DNA of 29,842 nt from Bacteroidota bacterium (GTDB lineage Bacteria; Bacteroidota; Bacteroidia; Flavobacteriales_F; PHOS-HE28): assembly GCA_023418095.1 (NCBI GenBank), contig JAEZDL010000202.1, positions 1 to 29,842 of the forward strand, written 5' to 3'. The translations under genes were made by a program, and so were the position numbers. Under the pieces are notes generated by a model. That model had not been told where the DNA came from. It searched no databases and saw only the letters and a program-made list of their open reading frames with translations. Shown piece after piece: positions 8,244-15,473 of the stretch; position 1 is the stretch's first letter, and each line of letters opens with the position of its first letter.

Positions 8244-8604
8244 GTACTGTGGGATAAAAAGCGTCCTGAATGTGATGAATGTACGGTTTCGTCGGATGCA
8301 TGATCACGCTCACGATATCGAACCGCAAACCGAGTTCGCAACCGGTGATCTCCACGTAGGCGTTCGCGGCTTTCAGCAACTTGGTTCGTTTGCCGGTCTT
8401 CACCGCTTCCAGCGGCTGCCCGTGCATATCGCTGCTTCGCGTCTTCACTTCCACGATCACGAGCTCAAGTCCTTTGCGCGCAATGATATCAAGTTCATGC
8501 CGGCCATGGCGCCAGTTCCGTTCAAGTATCTCATAGCCATGTTCTTCAAGGAAAGCCGCTGCAAGCGCTTCGCCCTTGTTGCCGGTGAGATTATGCTCCG
8601 CCAT
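8224..8604 (-). CDS. yraN: YraN / UPF0102 family nuclease-like protein
   Basis: Encodes 126 residues from the ATG at 8604 (MAEHNLTGNKGEALAAAFL). The family pattern is clear: GxxGExxAxxFLxxxGYxILxRN near the N-terminus, then HELDIIA and LVIVEVKTRSS, which match the D...EVK core of restriction-endonuclease-like folds. The last part contains ANAYVEI and LRFDIVSVI, also typical. Length agrees with the family (about 115-130). The protein is cytoplasmic and its function is unproven. It overlaps the downstream pseudouridine synthase by 20 bp and is divergent from the DUF4412 gene across a 119-bp gap. Confidence 0.92.
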   Translation of the reverse strand: MAEHNLTGNKGEALAAAFLEEHGYEILERNWRHGRHELDIIARKGLELVIVEVKTRSSDMHGQPLEAVKTGKRTKLLKAANAYVEITGCELGLRFDIVSVIMHPTKPYIHHIQDAFYPTVHGRPFQ

Positions 8605-8723
8605 GCGTTGAGAACCTTGCGTAACCCGGCGATCATGCCCGCCGTAGAACCGATAAAATTGAGGAACTTTTCGGTGTCCGCTCCAAAGATGGCGACCCGC
8701 CGAGAGGTAACTTCTGAAAATAC

Positions 8724-9371
8724 ATGCCAATGCGATCGACATTACGCTCCATTGCCTTCGCAGGCTTCGCCATCGGTGGGTCAATCCTGTTGCACGCACA
8801 GTCATTCGAAGGCGTGATCGAGTTCACCAAATCCGCCGGACCGGTCGTCACCAATTACAGGTATTTCGTGAAGGGCGATCATGTCAGGATCGAAGAGGTG
8901 AGCTCGCGTGGCGAAGTGCAGGGGATCATGCTCGTTGATACGCATGATGAAAAGGTGGTGGCCGTGAGCCCCGATCGCAAATTGTACATGGACGTGCCCA
9001 ACATGCGTCTGCCAAAAGAGGTGGAGGCCCAGGTGCAGAAGACCAGCGAGATGAAGGAGATCGCAGGCTACAAGTGCGAGAAGTGGCTGGTGAAAAGTCC
9101 GCGCGAGGACAGGTCGATGACGTATTGGGTGGCCGCCGATCAGTTCAACTTCTTCGTTCCATTGCTCCAGACCCTGAACCGCAAGGATGAGCAGGCGGTG
9201 ATGTTCCTGCATATGAAAGGAGCCACCGACGTGTTCCCCATGCTGGGCGTGGAGCAGAAGATGGATGGCGCTGAGATCTCGCGCCTTGAAGTGACCCGCG
9301 TGACGAAGGGTTCGCAGAAAGCTTCGCTTTTCGAGATCCCCTCCGATTACAACCGCTTCGAGAAGAATTGA
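8724..9371 (+). CDS. DUF4412-type exported protein
   Basis: Encodes 215 residues, with a second possible start two codons in (8730). A Sec signal peptide (about 1-26, LRSIAFAGFAIGGSILLHAQ) precedes a mature part beginning SFEGVIEFT. The body has repeated beta-strand patterns (NYRYFVKGDHVRIEE, GIMLVDTHDEKVVAVSPDRKLYMDV, IAGYKCEKWLVK, YWVAAD), which match DUF4412 and LolA-like periplasmic proteins: a single-domain half-barrel that reads out a soluble or lipid-bound ligand. No lipobox is present, so it is probably periplasmic. Its last 25 bp overlap the 3' end of the convergent S66 peptidase gene. The biochemical role is unknown. Confidence 0.8.
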   Translation: MPMRSTLRSIAFAGFAIGGSILLHAQSFEGVIEFTKSAGPVVTNYRYFVKGDHVRIEEVSSRGEVQGIMLVDTHDEKVVAVSPDRKLYMDVPNMRLPKEVEAQVQKTSEMKEIAGYKCEKWLVKSPREDRSMTYWVAADQFNFFVPLLQTLNRKDEQAVMFLHMKGATDVFPMLGVEQKMDGAEISRLEVTRVTKGSQKASLFEIPSDYNRFEKN

Positions 9372-10288
9372 TCCACGGGATCGAGCTTCACTTCACGATC
9401 GGTAACCGTTAGCCGTATTGGTGCGCCCAGTATCAGCGGGCGGTTATCATCGATATGCCCTGCGGGGAAATTGGAACAGACCGGATAACCAACATTTCCG
9501 ATCGCATCGGAGATGATCTGTTCCGCCGATCGGCCGAAGGGATCCGATTCATTCTTATTGCGCATATCGCTCATTCCGCCTATGATCAGGCCGGCGAGAT
9601 CGCGGAACCAGCCGCCGAGATTCAGGTTCTGCACCATGCGATCCACGTGATAGAGCAGTTCATCCAGGTCTTCGAGAAAGAGGATCTTTCCTTTCGGATC
9701 GATATCGAAAGGCGTTCCGCGAAGCGAATGGAGAACGGAAAGATTCCCGCCGACCAAAATGCCCTCGGCTTCACCATTCCGATCGAGATCGTGTTCCATC
9801 GATCCGTTCTTTTGCACATGGATCGGAGCAGGTCCACCAAAGAGGATCTTTCGCAGACCTTCCTTGCTTGCATCACTTTTTCCCGCGATGTTGAAAGGCA
9901 TTTGTGCGTGAAGCGATCGGATCCCGGTACGATGTAGGGCATTGTGCAAGGCGGTCACATCGCTGAACCCGATGATCCATTTGGGATCCTGCTTCATCTT
10001 TTCCAGATCGATGCGATCGAGCAAACGCACAGTTCCGTAGCCACCCCGCGCGCACCAGATCGCACGCACCGCCGGATCATCGATCGCGCGCTGAAGGTCG
10101 GCAGCGCGTTCCTCATCGGTTCCCGCCTGCTGGAAATGCTTTCTTCCGATACCGCTACCGAGCTTCACTTTCAAACCCCAGCTTTCTGCGAGTGCGATCG
10201 CTGGCGCCAACTCCTCTGTTGATATGGCACGGGCCGTGGGAACGATCGCAATGGTGTCGCCGGATCGGAGCGAAGGAGGAGCGATCAT
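9347..10288 (-). CDS. LD-carboxypeptidase, peptidase family S66
   Basis: Encodes 313 residues from the ATG at 10288 (MIAPPSLRSGDTIAIVPTAR), the usual opening of this family. The open frame extends further upstream without family similarity. The motif RGGYGTVRLL (about residues 80-89) and the nucleophile segment GFSDVTALHNAL (Ser about 104) are clear. The acid/base partners fall in LFLEDLDE (Glu) and in the FPAGHIDDNRPL segment (His). S66 enzymes release the terminal D-alanine from murein tetrapeptides during cell-wall recycling; the lack of an obvious signal peptide suggests a cytoplasmic place. The 3' end overlaps the convergent DUF4412 gene by 25 bp. A hairpin (10328-10351) separates it from the barrel gene upstream. 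Confidence 0.93.
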   Translation of the reverse strand: MIAPPSLRSGDTIAIVPTARAISTEELAPAIALAESWGLKVKLGSGIGRKHFQQAGTDEERAADLQRAIDDPAVRAIWCARGGYGTVRLLDRIDLEKMKQDPKWIIGFSDVTALHNALHRTGIRSLHAQMPFNIAGKSDASKEGLRKILFGGPAPIHVQKNGSMEHDLDRNGEAEGILVGGNLSVLHSLRGTPFDIDPKGKILFLEDLDELLYHVDRMVQNLNLGGWFRDLAGLIIGGMSDMRNKNESDPFGRSAEQIISDAIGNVGYPVCSNFPAGHIDDNRPLILGAPIRLTVTDREVKLDPVDQFFSKRL

Positions 10289-10327
10289 ACCGCAAAGCAA
10301 AACAGCGATCGGAAGTGTAGAATGAAG

Positions 10328-10351
10328 AAAGGTGACCAGTTGGCCACCTTT
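10328..10351 (-). terminator. Hairpin downstream of the outer-membrane barrel gene
   Basis: The sequence is a near-palindrome: AAAGGTG and CCA pair with TGG and CACCTTT across one mismatch. On the minus strand it follows the barrel gene stop (10371) and is followed by TTTCTTCATT. It could end that transcript before the S66 gene. The T tract is weak. Confidence 0.5.
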
Positions 10352-10370
10352 CCCTGTTAGATCGGGTGGA

Positions 10371-10985
10371 TCAGAATTTTCCTGAAAGACCGAATTGTAC
10401 CACCGATTTCGCGCCCCCGATCTCGGTGTACGCACCAAAGTTGTCAGTGAAGAAGTAACGCAGGCCGAATGTGAGTTCCATACCCAGAGGCACAAGGTTG
10501 GGCAGATCCACAGCACTTCCAATACCAGTGGCATCGGTGGTCGTGGTGCTCCAATTCGCATTGCGATAACCAAGGCCGAGGCCGATGTATGGATCGAACT
10601 TCTCGTTCGATCCGATGTGGTAGTTGAAACGTGCGAGAACGCTGTATGTACTGCGTTTCGTTGTCTCGGTATGGAATACTTGCGTGGTATCGTCGAATGC
10701 GGAGAATCGGTACGACCATTCATTCGTCGCGTACGCCACGCTCAGGCCCAATCCGATGTTGTCGGACATGGCCCGTTCATACTTGAAGTAAAGTGGGCCC
10801 AGGCTGCTGTACTGTACATCGGTGTATGTATCGAACGTGCTGTTCAGCGCGCCGAGCACGGTAACAAATCCATAGCCCACCGAGATCGAATTCGATCCTT
10901 CCGGGAAGGCTTGTGCCTGGCTGTTGCAAGGTGCCATTGCGCCGATCATCGCCAATAGCGCAGCACCCAAAAAGAACTTATTCAT
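10371..10985 (-). CDS. Small outer-membrane beta-barrel protein
   Basis: Encodes 204 residues from the ATG at 10985 (MNKFFLGAALLAMIGAM). A signal peptide ends around SQAQA (residue 25). The mature part alternates aromatic and small residues in about eight strands, for example SISVGYGFV, PLYFKYERAM, IGLGLSVAYA, YSVLARFNYHI, FDPYIGLGLGYR, MELTFGLRYFF and FGAYTEIGGAKSVVQFGLSGKF, and ends in Phe as outer-membrane barrels usually do. It fits the OmpW/OMP_b-brl superfamily of eight-stranded barrels. The ligand, if any, is unknown. A TAACATTG (7 of 8 defined-position agreement with the -7 box, minus strand, 11006-11013) lies 20 nt before the start. It is divergent from metG. Confidence 0.82.
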   Translation of the reverse strand: MNKFFLGAALLAMIGAMAPCNSQAQAFPEGSNSISVGYGFVTVLGALNSTFDTYTDVQYSSLGPLYFKYERAMSDNIGLGLSVAYATNEWSYRFSAFDDTTQVFHTETTKRSTYSVLARFNYHIGSNEKFDPYIGLGLGYRNANWSTTTTDATGIGSAVDLPNLVPLGMELTFGLRYFFTDNFGAYTEIGGAKSVVQFGLSGKF

Positions 10986-11096
10986 GTAACCTGGGAATTT
11001 GGGCGCAATGTTACGTGAACGCACGCGATAGGTTCCATTATCAGGCGTACTTCTTTATTCACAGCTATCATCAAGCTCGATCGGGAATGGATAAGG

Positions 11097-11104
11097 TACT
11101 TTCG
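11097..11104 (+). promoter_or_regulatory. Candidate Bacteroidota -7 promoter element for metG
   Basis: TACTTTCG lies 17 nt before the GTG start of metG and is identical to the octamer found 16 nt before the UspA-like gene. It differs from TAnnTTTG at one position. No -33 TTG is evident. Confidence 0.3.
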
Positions 11105-11121
11105 CGCTCGTACCTGTAACC

Positions 11122-13212
11122 GTGAAGAAACCCGATCGAATACTCGTGACCGCGGCATTGCCGTATGCCAACGGACCACTGCACATCGGCCATATCGCCG
11201 GCGCGTACCTGCCAGCGGACATCTTTGTGCGAAGCCTGCGCCAGCGCGGCAAGAAAGTGCTTTTTGTTTGTGGAAGCGATGAGCATGGCGCAGCGATCAC
11301 GATACGTGCGATGAAGGAAGGGGCCACGCCGCGCGCCATCGTGGACAAGTACCACGCGCTGATGAAAAGGACATTCGCCGATCTGGGGATCGGTTTCGAC
11401 ATCTATCATCGCACGAGCGAACAATTGCACATCGAGACATCGCAGCAATTCTTTCTGCAGCTTCATAAGGATGGATCGTTCATCGAGAAGGAAGAGCAGC
11501 AGTATTATGATGAACAGGCGAAGCAATTCCTCGCCGATCGGTACATCATGGGCACGTGTCCGAAATGCTCGAACCCCGATGCGTATGGCGATCAATGCGA
11601 GAAATGCGGATCGGCCTTAAGCCCGAAGGACCTGAAAGATCCGCGCAGCACATTGAGTGGATCGAAGCCGGTGCTTCGTCCCACTTCACACTGGTATTTG
11701 CCGATGGATCGAAGCCAGCAATGGGTGGAGGATTGGATCAACAATGGAAGGCTCGATGGCGAAAAGCATCACGATCCGAAGGGATGGAAACCGCAGGTGC
11801 TCGGCCAATGCAACAGTTGGTTAAAGGATGGATTGCGCCCGCGCGCGATGACGCGCGACCTGGATTGGGGCGTTCCTGTTCCGCTTCCCGGCGCGGAAGG
11901 AAAAGTGCTTTACGTATGGATGGATGCGCCGATCGGATACATCAGCGCCACCAAACAATGGGCTGCGGATAATGGGGAAGATTGGGAGAAGTGGTGGAAG
12001 GATCCCGCAACACGATTGATCCAATTCATCGGAAAGGACAACATCGTTTTCCATTGCATCATCTTTCCGATCCTGCTGAAACTGCACGGCGGCCTCGTTC
12101 TTCCGCAGAACGTTCCTGCGAATGAATTCCTGAATCTTGAAGGCAGGAAGATCAGCACCAGCCGCAACTGGGCCGTGTGGACGCATGAATACATCGAGCG
12201 CTGGCCCGATCGGCAGGATGAATTGCGTTACGCGCTCGCCACCATCATCCCCGAATTCAAGGACAGTGAGTTCACCTGGAAGGACTTTCAGGACAAGAAC
12301 AACAACGAGCTCGTTGCGATCATCGGCAACTTCGTTCAGCGTGTATTCGTTCTCTGTCACAAGTTCTACGGAGGGAAAGCGCCGAGCCCTGCTGAAGGGA
12401 ACTTCGAACTGGATCTTTCGGTCTGGAGCTCGATCCATGCAAGTGCCGAGGAAGTGGCGCGGCAGATCGATCATTTCCGGTTGCGTGATGCGCTGGCAAG
12501 TGCGATGAACGTCGCGCGCGCCGGCAACAAATACCTCACCGATACTGAACCCTGGAAGTTGGAGAAGACCGATCCGGAACGCACGCGCACCGTTCTTTAC
12601 AATGGCTTGAACATCGCTGCCGTACTGAGCATCGTGCTCGATCCGTTCCTTCCGTTCACCACGGCGAAGTTGCGAACCATGTTGTCGCTCGATGTGATCG
12701 CCTGGGATGATGTATTCCGGAAGGATCTGATCGCGCCCGGGCAACAATTGGGTAAGGCTGAACACTTGTTCAAACCGATCACCGATGAAGAGATCCAGCG
12801 GGAATTGGATCTGCTGAAAACCTCTGGACCAGCCAAGCCGAACTTAGAGAAAGAAGTTGAACGACAGGATCGAACGGTCAAGCCCAACATCGCATTCGAT
12901 GATTTCGCGAAGCTTGATCTGCGCATAGGAACTATCGTATCTGCAGAGCGTATTCCCAAAGCGGACAAACTGCTTAAACTTTCGATCGACATCGGTGAAG
13001 CTTCGCCTCGCACGGTGATCAGTGGTATTGCGCAGCATTATTCTCCGGAGGATCTTGCCGGGCAGCAAGTGGTGCTCGTTGCGAATCTGGAGCCGCGCAA
13101 GATGCGCGGTATCGAAAGCCAGGGAATGGTGTTGATGGCCGAGGATAGGGATGGCCGCCTCCTATTCGTGCAACCCAAGGATGTGATCGGGCCCGGATCG
13201 GAGGTGCGCTGA
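11122..13212 (+). CDS. metG: Methionine--tRNA ligase
   Basis: Encodes 696 residues from a GTG at 11122; the N-terminus KKPDRILVTAALPYANGPLHIGH fits the family. The HIGH motif is at residues 21-24 and the KMSKS equivalent is KISTS at 343-347. The zinc knuckle has four cysteines (C146, C149, C159, C162; CPKC and CEKC), the two-knuckle-side form seen in the long bacterial enzymes. The anticodon-binding helical domain spans about 400-560. A C-terminal tRNA-binding (EMAP/Arc1p-like) domain covers about 590-696, beginning FDDFAKLDLRIGTI. The enzyme charges tRNA-Met with methionine in the cytoplasm. The downstream tRNA-Arg gene lies 37 bp after the stop and has its own -7 box. Confidence 0.98.
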   Translation: MKKPDRILVTAALPYANGPLHIGHIAGAYLPADIFVRSLRQRGKKVLFVCGSDEHGAAITIRAMKEGATPRAIVDKYHALMKRTFADLGIGFDIYHRTSEQLHIETSQQFFLQLHKDGSFIEKEEQQYYDEQAKQFLADRYIMGTCPKCSNPDAYGDQCEKCGSALSPKDLKDPRSTLSGSKPVLRPTSHWYLPMDRSQQWVEDWINNGRLDGEKHHDPKGWKPQVLGQCNSWLKDGLRPRAMTRDLDWGVPVPLPGAEGKVLYVWMDAPIGYISATKQWAADNGEDWEKWWKDPATRLIQFIGKDNIVFHCIIFPILLKLHGGLVLPQNVPANEFLNLEGRKISTSRNWAVWTHEYIERWPDRQDELRYALATIIPEFKDSEFTWKDFQDKNNNELVAIIGNFVQRVFVLCHKFYGGKAPSPAEGNFELDLSVWSSIHASAEEVARQIDHFRLRDALASAMNVARAGNKYLTDTEPWKLEKTDPERTRTVLYNGLNIAAVLSIVLDPFLPFTTAKLRTMLSLDVIAWDDVFRKDLIAPGQQLGKAEHLFKPITDEEIQRELDLLKTSGPAKPNLEKEVERQDRTVKPNIAFDDFAKLDLRIGTIVSAERIPKADKLLKLSIDIGEASPRTVISGIAQHYSPEDLAGQQVVLVANLEPRKMRGIESQGMVLMAEDRDGRLLFVQPKDVIGPGSEVR

Positions 13213-13228
13213 TCGCACACGGCTTGGT

Positions 13229-13236
13229 TACATTTG
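13229..13236 (+). promoter_or_regulatory. Bacteroidota -7 box upstream of tRNA-Arg
   Basis: TACATTTG matches TAnnTTTG exactly and sits 13 nt before the first base of the tRNA, a sensible distance for a start a few bases ahead of the mature 5' end. No TTG is present at the usual -33 distance. Confidence 0.55.
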
Positions 13237-13249
13237 CGGGCTTCCAATT

Positions 13250-13321
13250 GACCCCATAGTTCAATGGATAGAATAGGAGTTTCCTAAACTCTTGATCCAG
13301 GTTCGACTCCTGGTGGGGTCA
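13250..13321 (+). tRNA. tRNA-Arg (anticodon CCT)
   Basis: A complete cloverleaf can be folded by hand. The acceptor arm GACCCCA pairs with TGGGGTC (discriminator A at 13321). The D stem is GTTC/GAAT. The anticodon stem GGAGT/ACTCT encloses the loop TTCCTAA, with anticodon CCT at 13283-13285, which decodes AGG. A 4-nt variable loop and the T arm CCAGG-TTCGACT-CCTGG follow. No CCA is encoded. A strong terminator follows at once. Confidence 0.95.
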
Positions 13322-13330
13322 CGGTTGAAT

Positions 13331-13362
13331 AAAAAAAAGCCCGGCGCAGGCCGGGCTTTTTT
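13331..13362. terminator. Strong bidirectional rho-independent terminator
   Basis: The 7-bp stem GCCCGGC/GCCGGGC has a GCAG loop and is flanked by A8 on the left and T6 on the right. It can serve tRNA-Arg (and any metG read-through) on the plus strand and the cupredoxin gene (stop at 13376) on the minus strand. Confidence 0.95.
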
Positions 13363-13375
13363 GGATCTGGTCGAC

Positions 13376-13969
13376 CTATCGTGTCACCATCAGTCGCTGT
13401 GTGGCCAGATCGTTCGCTTCATCATCACGGAGGATCGCGGTGTAGTTCCCTTCCGGCAACGTGGAAATATCCAGCTTCTGGCCATTGCTCACGCTTCTTT
13501 TCAGAACCTCCTTGCCGAGCACATCGATCATCACGATCGTTGTGTTCACCGCTCCGGTTTCAATGGAGATCTCATTCGATGCGGGATTGGGGAAAATGCG
13601 CAACGTGGTTCCCATTTGCTGTTCACCGATATCCACCGTGTTGATCACGTGGATCTGTCCTTTCATTCCTTCATCGGCGTGCGGCTGGCAAACGAAATAG
13701 ATGATGCCTTCGGTGGTCGGCGTGTACACATGCGTTCCTTCTTCAAAATCGAATCCGCCGGTCATCGGTTCGTCACCATTGGCGAGCCAGGTCTCTTCGC
13801 TCACCTGCGTGGCCGTATGTCCATCTCCAACAACGAATGTCACGGATCCACCCATTTCGATCGAGACCAGATCGGGTTCGAAGGTCATCTCGCCGGTGGT
13901 GCTGATCGTTACCTGCGCCTGGGCGAAGCAGATGGTGAGGGATAAGGCGGTCGTGTAGAATGTTCTCAT
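13376..13969 (-). CDS. Secreted pseudoazurin-like cupredoxin with T9SS type A sorting domain
   Basis: Encodes 197 residues from the ATG at 13969. A signal peptide (about 1-18, ending CFAQAQ) precedes a blue-copper domain (about 19-110). The type 1 copper ligands are all present with pseudoazurin spacing: H51 (GDGHTATQ), C94, H97 and M102 (CQPHADEGM). The last 75 residues (from about LRIFPNPASNEISI, with VIDVLGKEVLK-like and LPEGNYTAIL segments) are a type A sorting domain, so the protein should cross the outer membrane by T9SS and be attached to the surface or released. Cupredoxins carry electrons or bind copper; its redox partner is unknown. It is the last of three same-strand genes (TonB receptor, lipoprotein, cupredoxin) that end at the shared terminator. 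Confidence 0.9.
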   Translation of the reverse strand: MRTFYTTALSLTICFAQAQVTISTTGEMTFEPDLVSIEMGGSVTFVVGDGHTATQVSEETWLANGDEPMTGGFDFEEGTHVYTPTTEGIIYFVCQPHADEGMKGQIHVINTVDIGEQQMGTTLRIFPNPASNEISIETGAVNTTIVMIDVLGKEVLKRSVSNGQKLDISTLPEGNYTAILRDDEANDLATQRLMVTR

Positions 13970-14036
13970 GGCAGAATATTTTTTCGCCTGATCCATCAAC
14001 TTGAGCGCCAAACGATCGGTTCGCGTGATGAACTGT

Positions 14037-15353
14037 TCAGAGATCTAATGTCCAGCCGGCGGTCCAGTCATCGTTTCCAGGAACAGCTCCTTTGTGATCC
14101 GCCGGACTGAACCAGCCATCGATCGTTGATGGATCTATCGCGCCGATCTGATCGGTACCGACCACACCGCTCAATGCCGGTCCACTCGTGCTATTCGTTG
14201 GATCGTTCTCGAATGCAGTGGCATTGTTGAAGTTCGTGCCGTTGCCGTAGATCGCACTGTTCTTCACTGAAAGCGATCCATCCGCGACATAAGCATCGCA
14301 TTCACTGCCTACGCGGATGCCTTGGGTGAAACCGGTAACGATCACGTTCCAGAATTTTCCTTTCGTTCCATGGCGCAAACGCATGCCATGGTTCGCCGAT
14401 CCATCGTCTGCACCGATCAACGTGAAATTGCTGATCCGTGGATCACTTACAGGTGTTACGCCGAAATCGGTTTCCCAGTTGTCAGCTTCCAGACCATTGT
14501 CGCCGGTGATCGCATCCTGCTGAACCACCCAGAATTGTCCCTTACCGCGCCAGCCGTGCGTCCAATCGAAACTATCGTCGCTGTTCCCTGTGGAGATCGC
14601 CCACTTGAGGTTCGCTGTTCCGCCGAAGAATTCGAAGCCATCATCACTGCCTTTGTACGCCTGCAGATGTTCTAGCGTAGTTCCGCTGCCGACACCATTG
14701 AATGAGAAACCGTTCAATTCGTTGTCGGTCCCAAGGATCTTGCCGGCATATTCAACACGAACATATTTCAGCGTGCCGGAATCGTCGTTGTCGTTGGTGC
14801 CACCGTAGATCCCAGTGCCACCTTCGCCTTCTGCGGTGCAATCATCGGTTGGGCAGATGTTGATGCGCGCCCGGCCGTTGATGATGATCCCGCCCCAGTC
14901 ACCACGCTGTGCTCCGCCTGTAACTGTTTTGATGGTAGTGAAAACGATCGGTGAAGAAGCAGTGCCGATCGCTTCGATCCTCCCATCACGCTGTATGCTC
15001 AGGAATGGAGTCGTACCATCGTTCGCCGCGTAGATGTTCGTACCGGCCTCGATGTGGAGAGTGGCACCCGCGTTCACGAAAACCCCACCTGAGATGAGGT
15101 AACGTTTATCCGATGTGAGTTGTCTGTTGGATGTGATGTTGCCAGCAAGGATGTGATAGGTCTGTCCATCGATCGTAGTGGTCTGTTCAGTGTTCTCCGG
15201 CGCATATTCGCAACAGCAATCGCGCTCCGCATCGGGATCGTAGTTTGTCGCCGTGGGATCGGTGCAACCTTCCTTGCGCTTGCACGATGAAAGTGGCAGT
15301 ATGATCAGCAATGCCATCACGATCGCCACAAGGATCTTCAGTTTATTTTCCAT
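14037..15353 (-). CDS. Outer-surface lipoprotein, beta-structured, paired with TonB-dependent receptor
   Basis: Encodes 438 residues from the ATG at 15353, with a purine-rich AAAAGAAC just upstream. The signal peptide ends in a lipobox (LPLSSC, Cys24). Near the mature N-terminus is CTDPTATNYDPDA, a short motif repeated in many Bacteroidota surface proteins. The body has a run of short strands (GGVFVNAGATLHIEAGTNIYA, RGDWGGIIINGRA, LKYVRVEYAGK, LEHLQAYKGSDDGFEFFGG, ISNFTLIGADDG, FWNVIVTGFTQGIRVGS) of the kind that build a right-handed beta-helix. I know this protein type as a common neighbour of TonB-dependent receptors in Bacteroidota, but its ligand is not established. It lies downstream of the receptor gene, separated by a hairpin, and upstream of the cupredoxin by 67 bp. 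Confidence 0.75.
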   Translation of the reverse strand: MENKLKILVAIVMALLIILPLSSCKRKEGCTDPTATNYDPDAERDCCCEYAPENTEQTTTIDGQTYHILAGNITSNRQLTSDKRYLISGGVFVNAGATLHIEAGTNIYAANDGTTPFLSIQRDGRIEAIGTASSPIVFTTIKTVTGGAQRGDWGGIIINGRARINICPTDDCTAEGEGGTGIYGGTNDNDDSGTLKYVRVEYAGKILGTDNELNGFSFNGVGSGTTLEHLQAYKGSDDGFEFFGGTANLKWAISTGNSDDSFDWTHGWRGKGQFWVVQQDAITGDNGLEADNWETDFGVTPVSDPRISNFTLIGADDGSANHGMRLRHGTKGKFWNVIVTGFTQGIRVGSECDAYVADGSLSVKNSAIYGNGTNFNNATAFENDPTNSTSGPALSGVVGTDQIGAIDPSTIDGWFSPADHKGAVPGNDDWTAGWTLDL

Positions 15354-15425
15354 CAGTTCTTTTGTTGCGATCAAAGGTCTCCCGGCCACATTGTGCGATC
15401 ATGTAGGCCGTTTTATCATTACATT

Positions 15426-15454
15426 AATGAAAAGAGCCGCCCCAGGAAGGCGGC
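15426..15454 (-). terminator. Hairpin between the TonB receptor and lipoprotein genes
   Basis: On the minus strand GCCGCC and GGCGGC form a 6-bp GC stem with a 7-nt loop, followed by TCTTTTCATT. It begins about 20 bp after the receptor stop. It may end or attenuate the receptor transcript before the lipoprotein gene. Confidence 0.7.
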
Positions 15455-15473
15455 CCGATCAGGTATCGATGGA

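Noticed and set aside
7050..8303. Plus-strand open frame of 417 codons opposite the pseudouridine synthase
   Set aside because: It is the antisense of the Arg-rich extension and the catalytic domain, both of which fit the minus strand.
8605..8805. Longer yraN start upstream of 8604
   Set aside because: The added residues match nothing in the family and would run across the divergent DUF4412 start.
11821..12765. Minus-strand open frame of 314 codons inside metG
   Set aside because: It is a shadow of a well-conserved metG; the sequence has no recognisable domain and no initiation signal.
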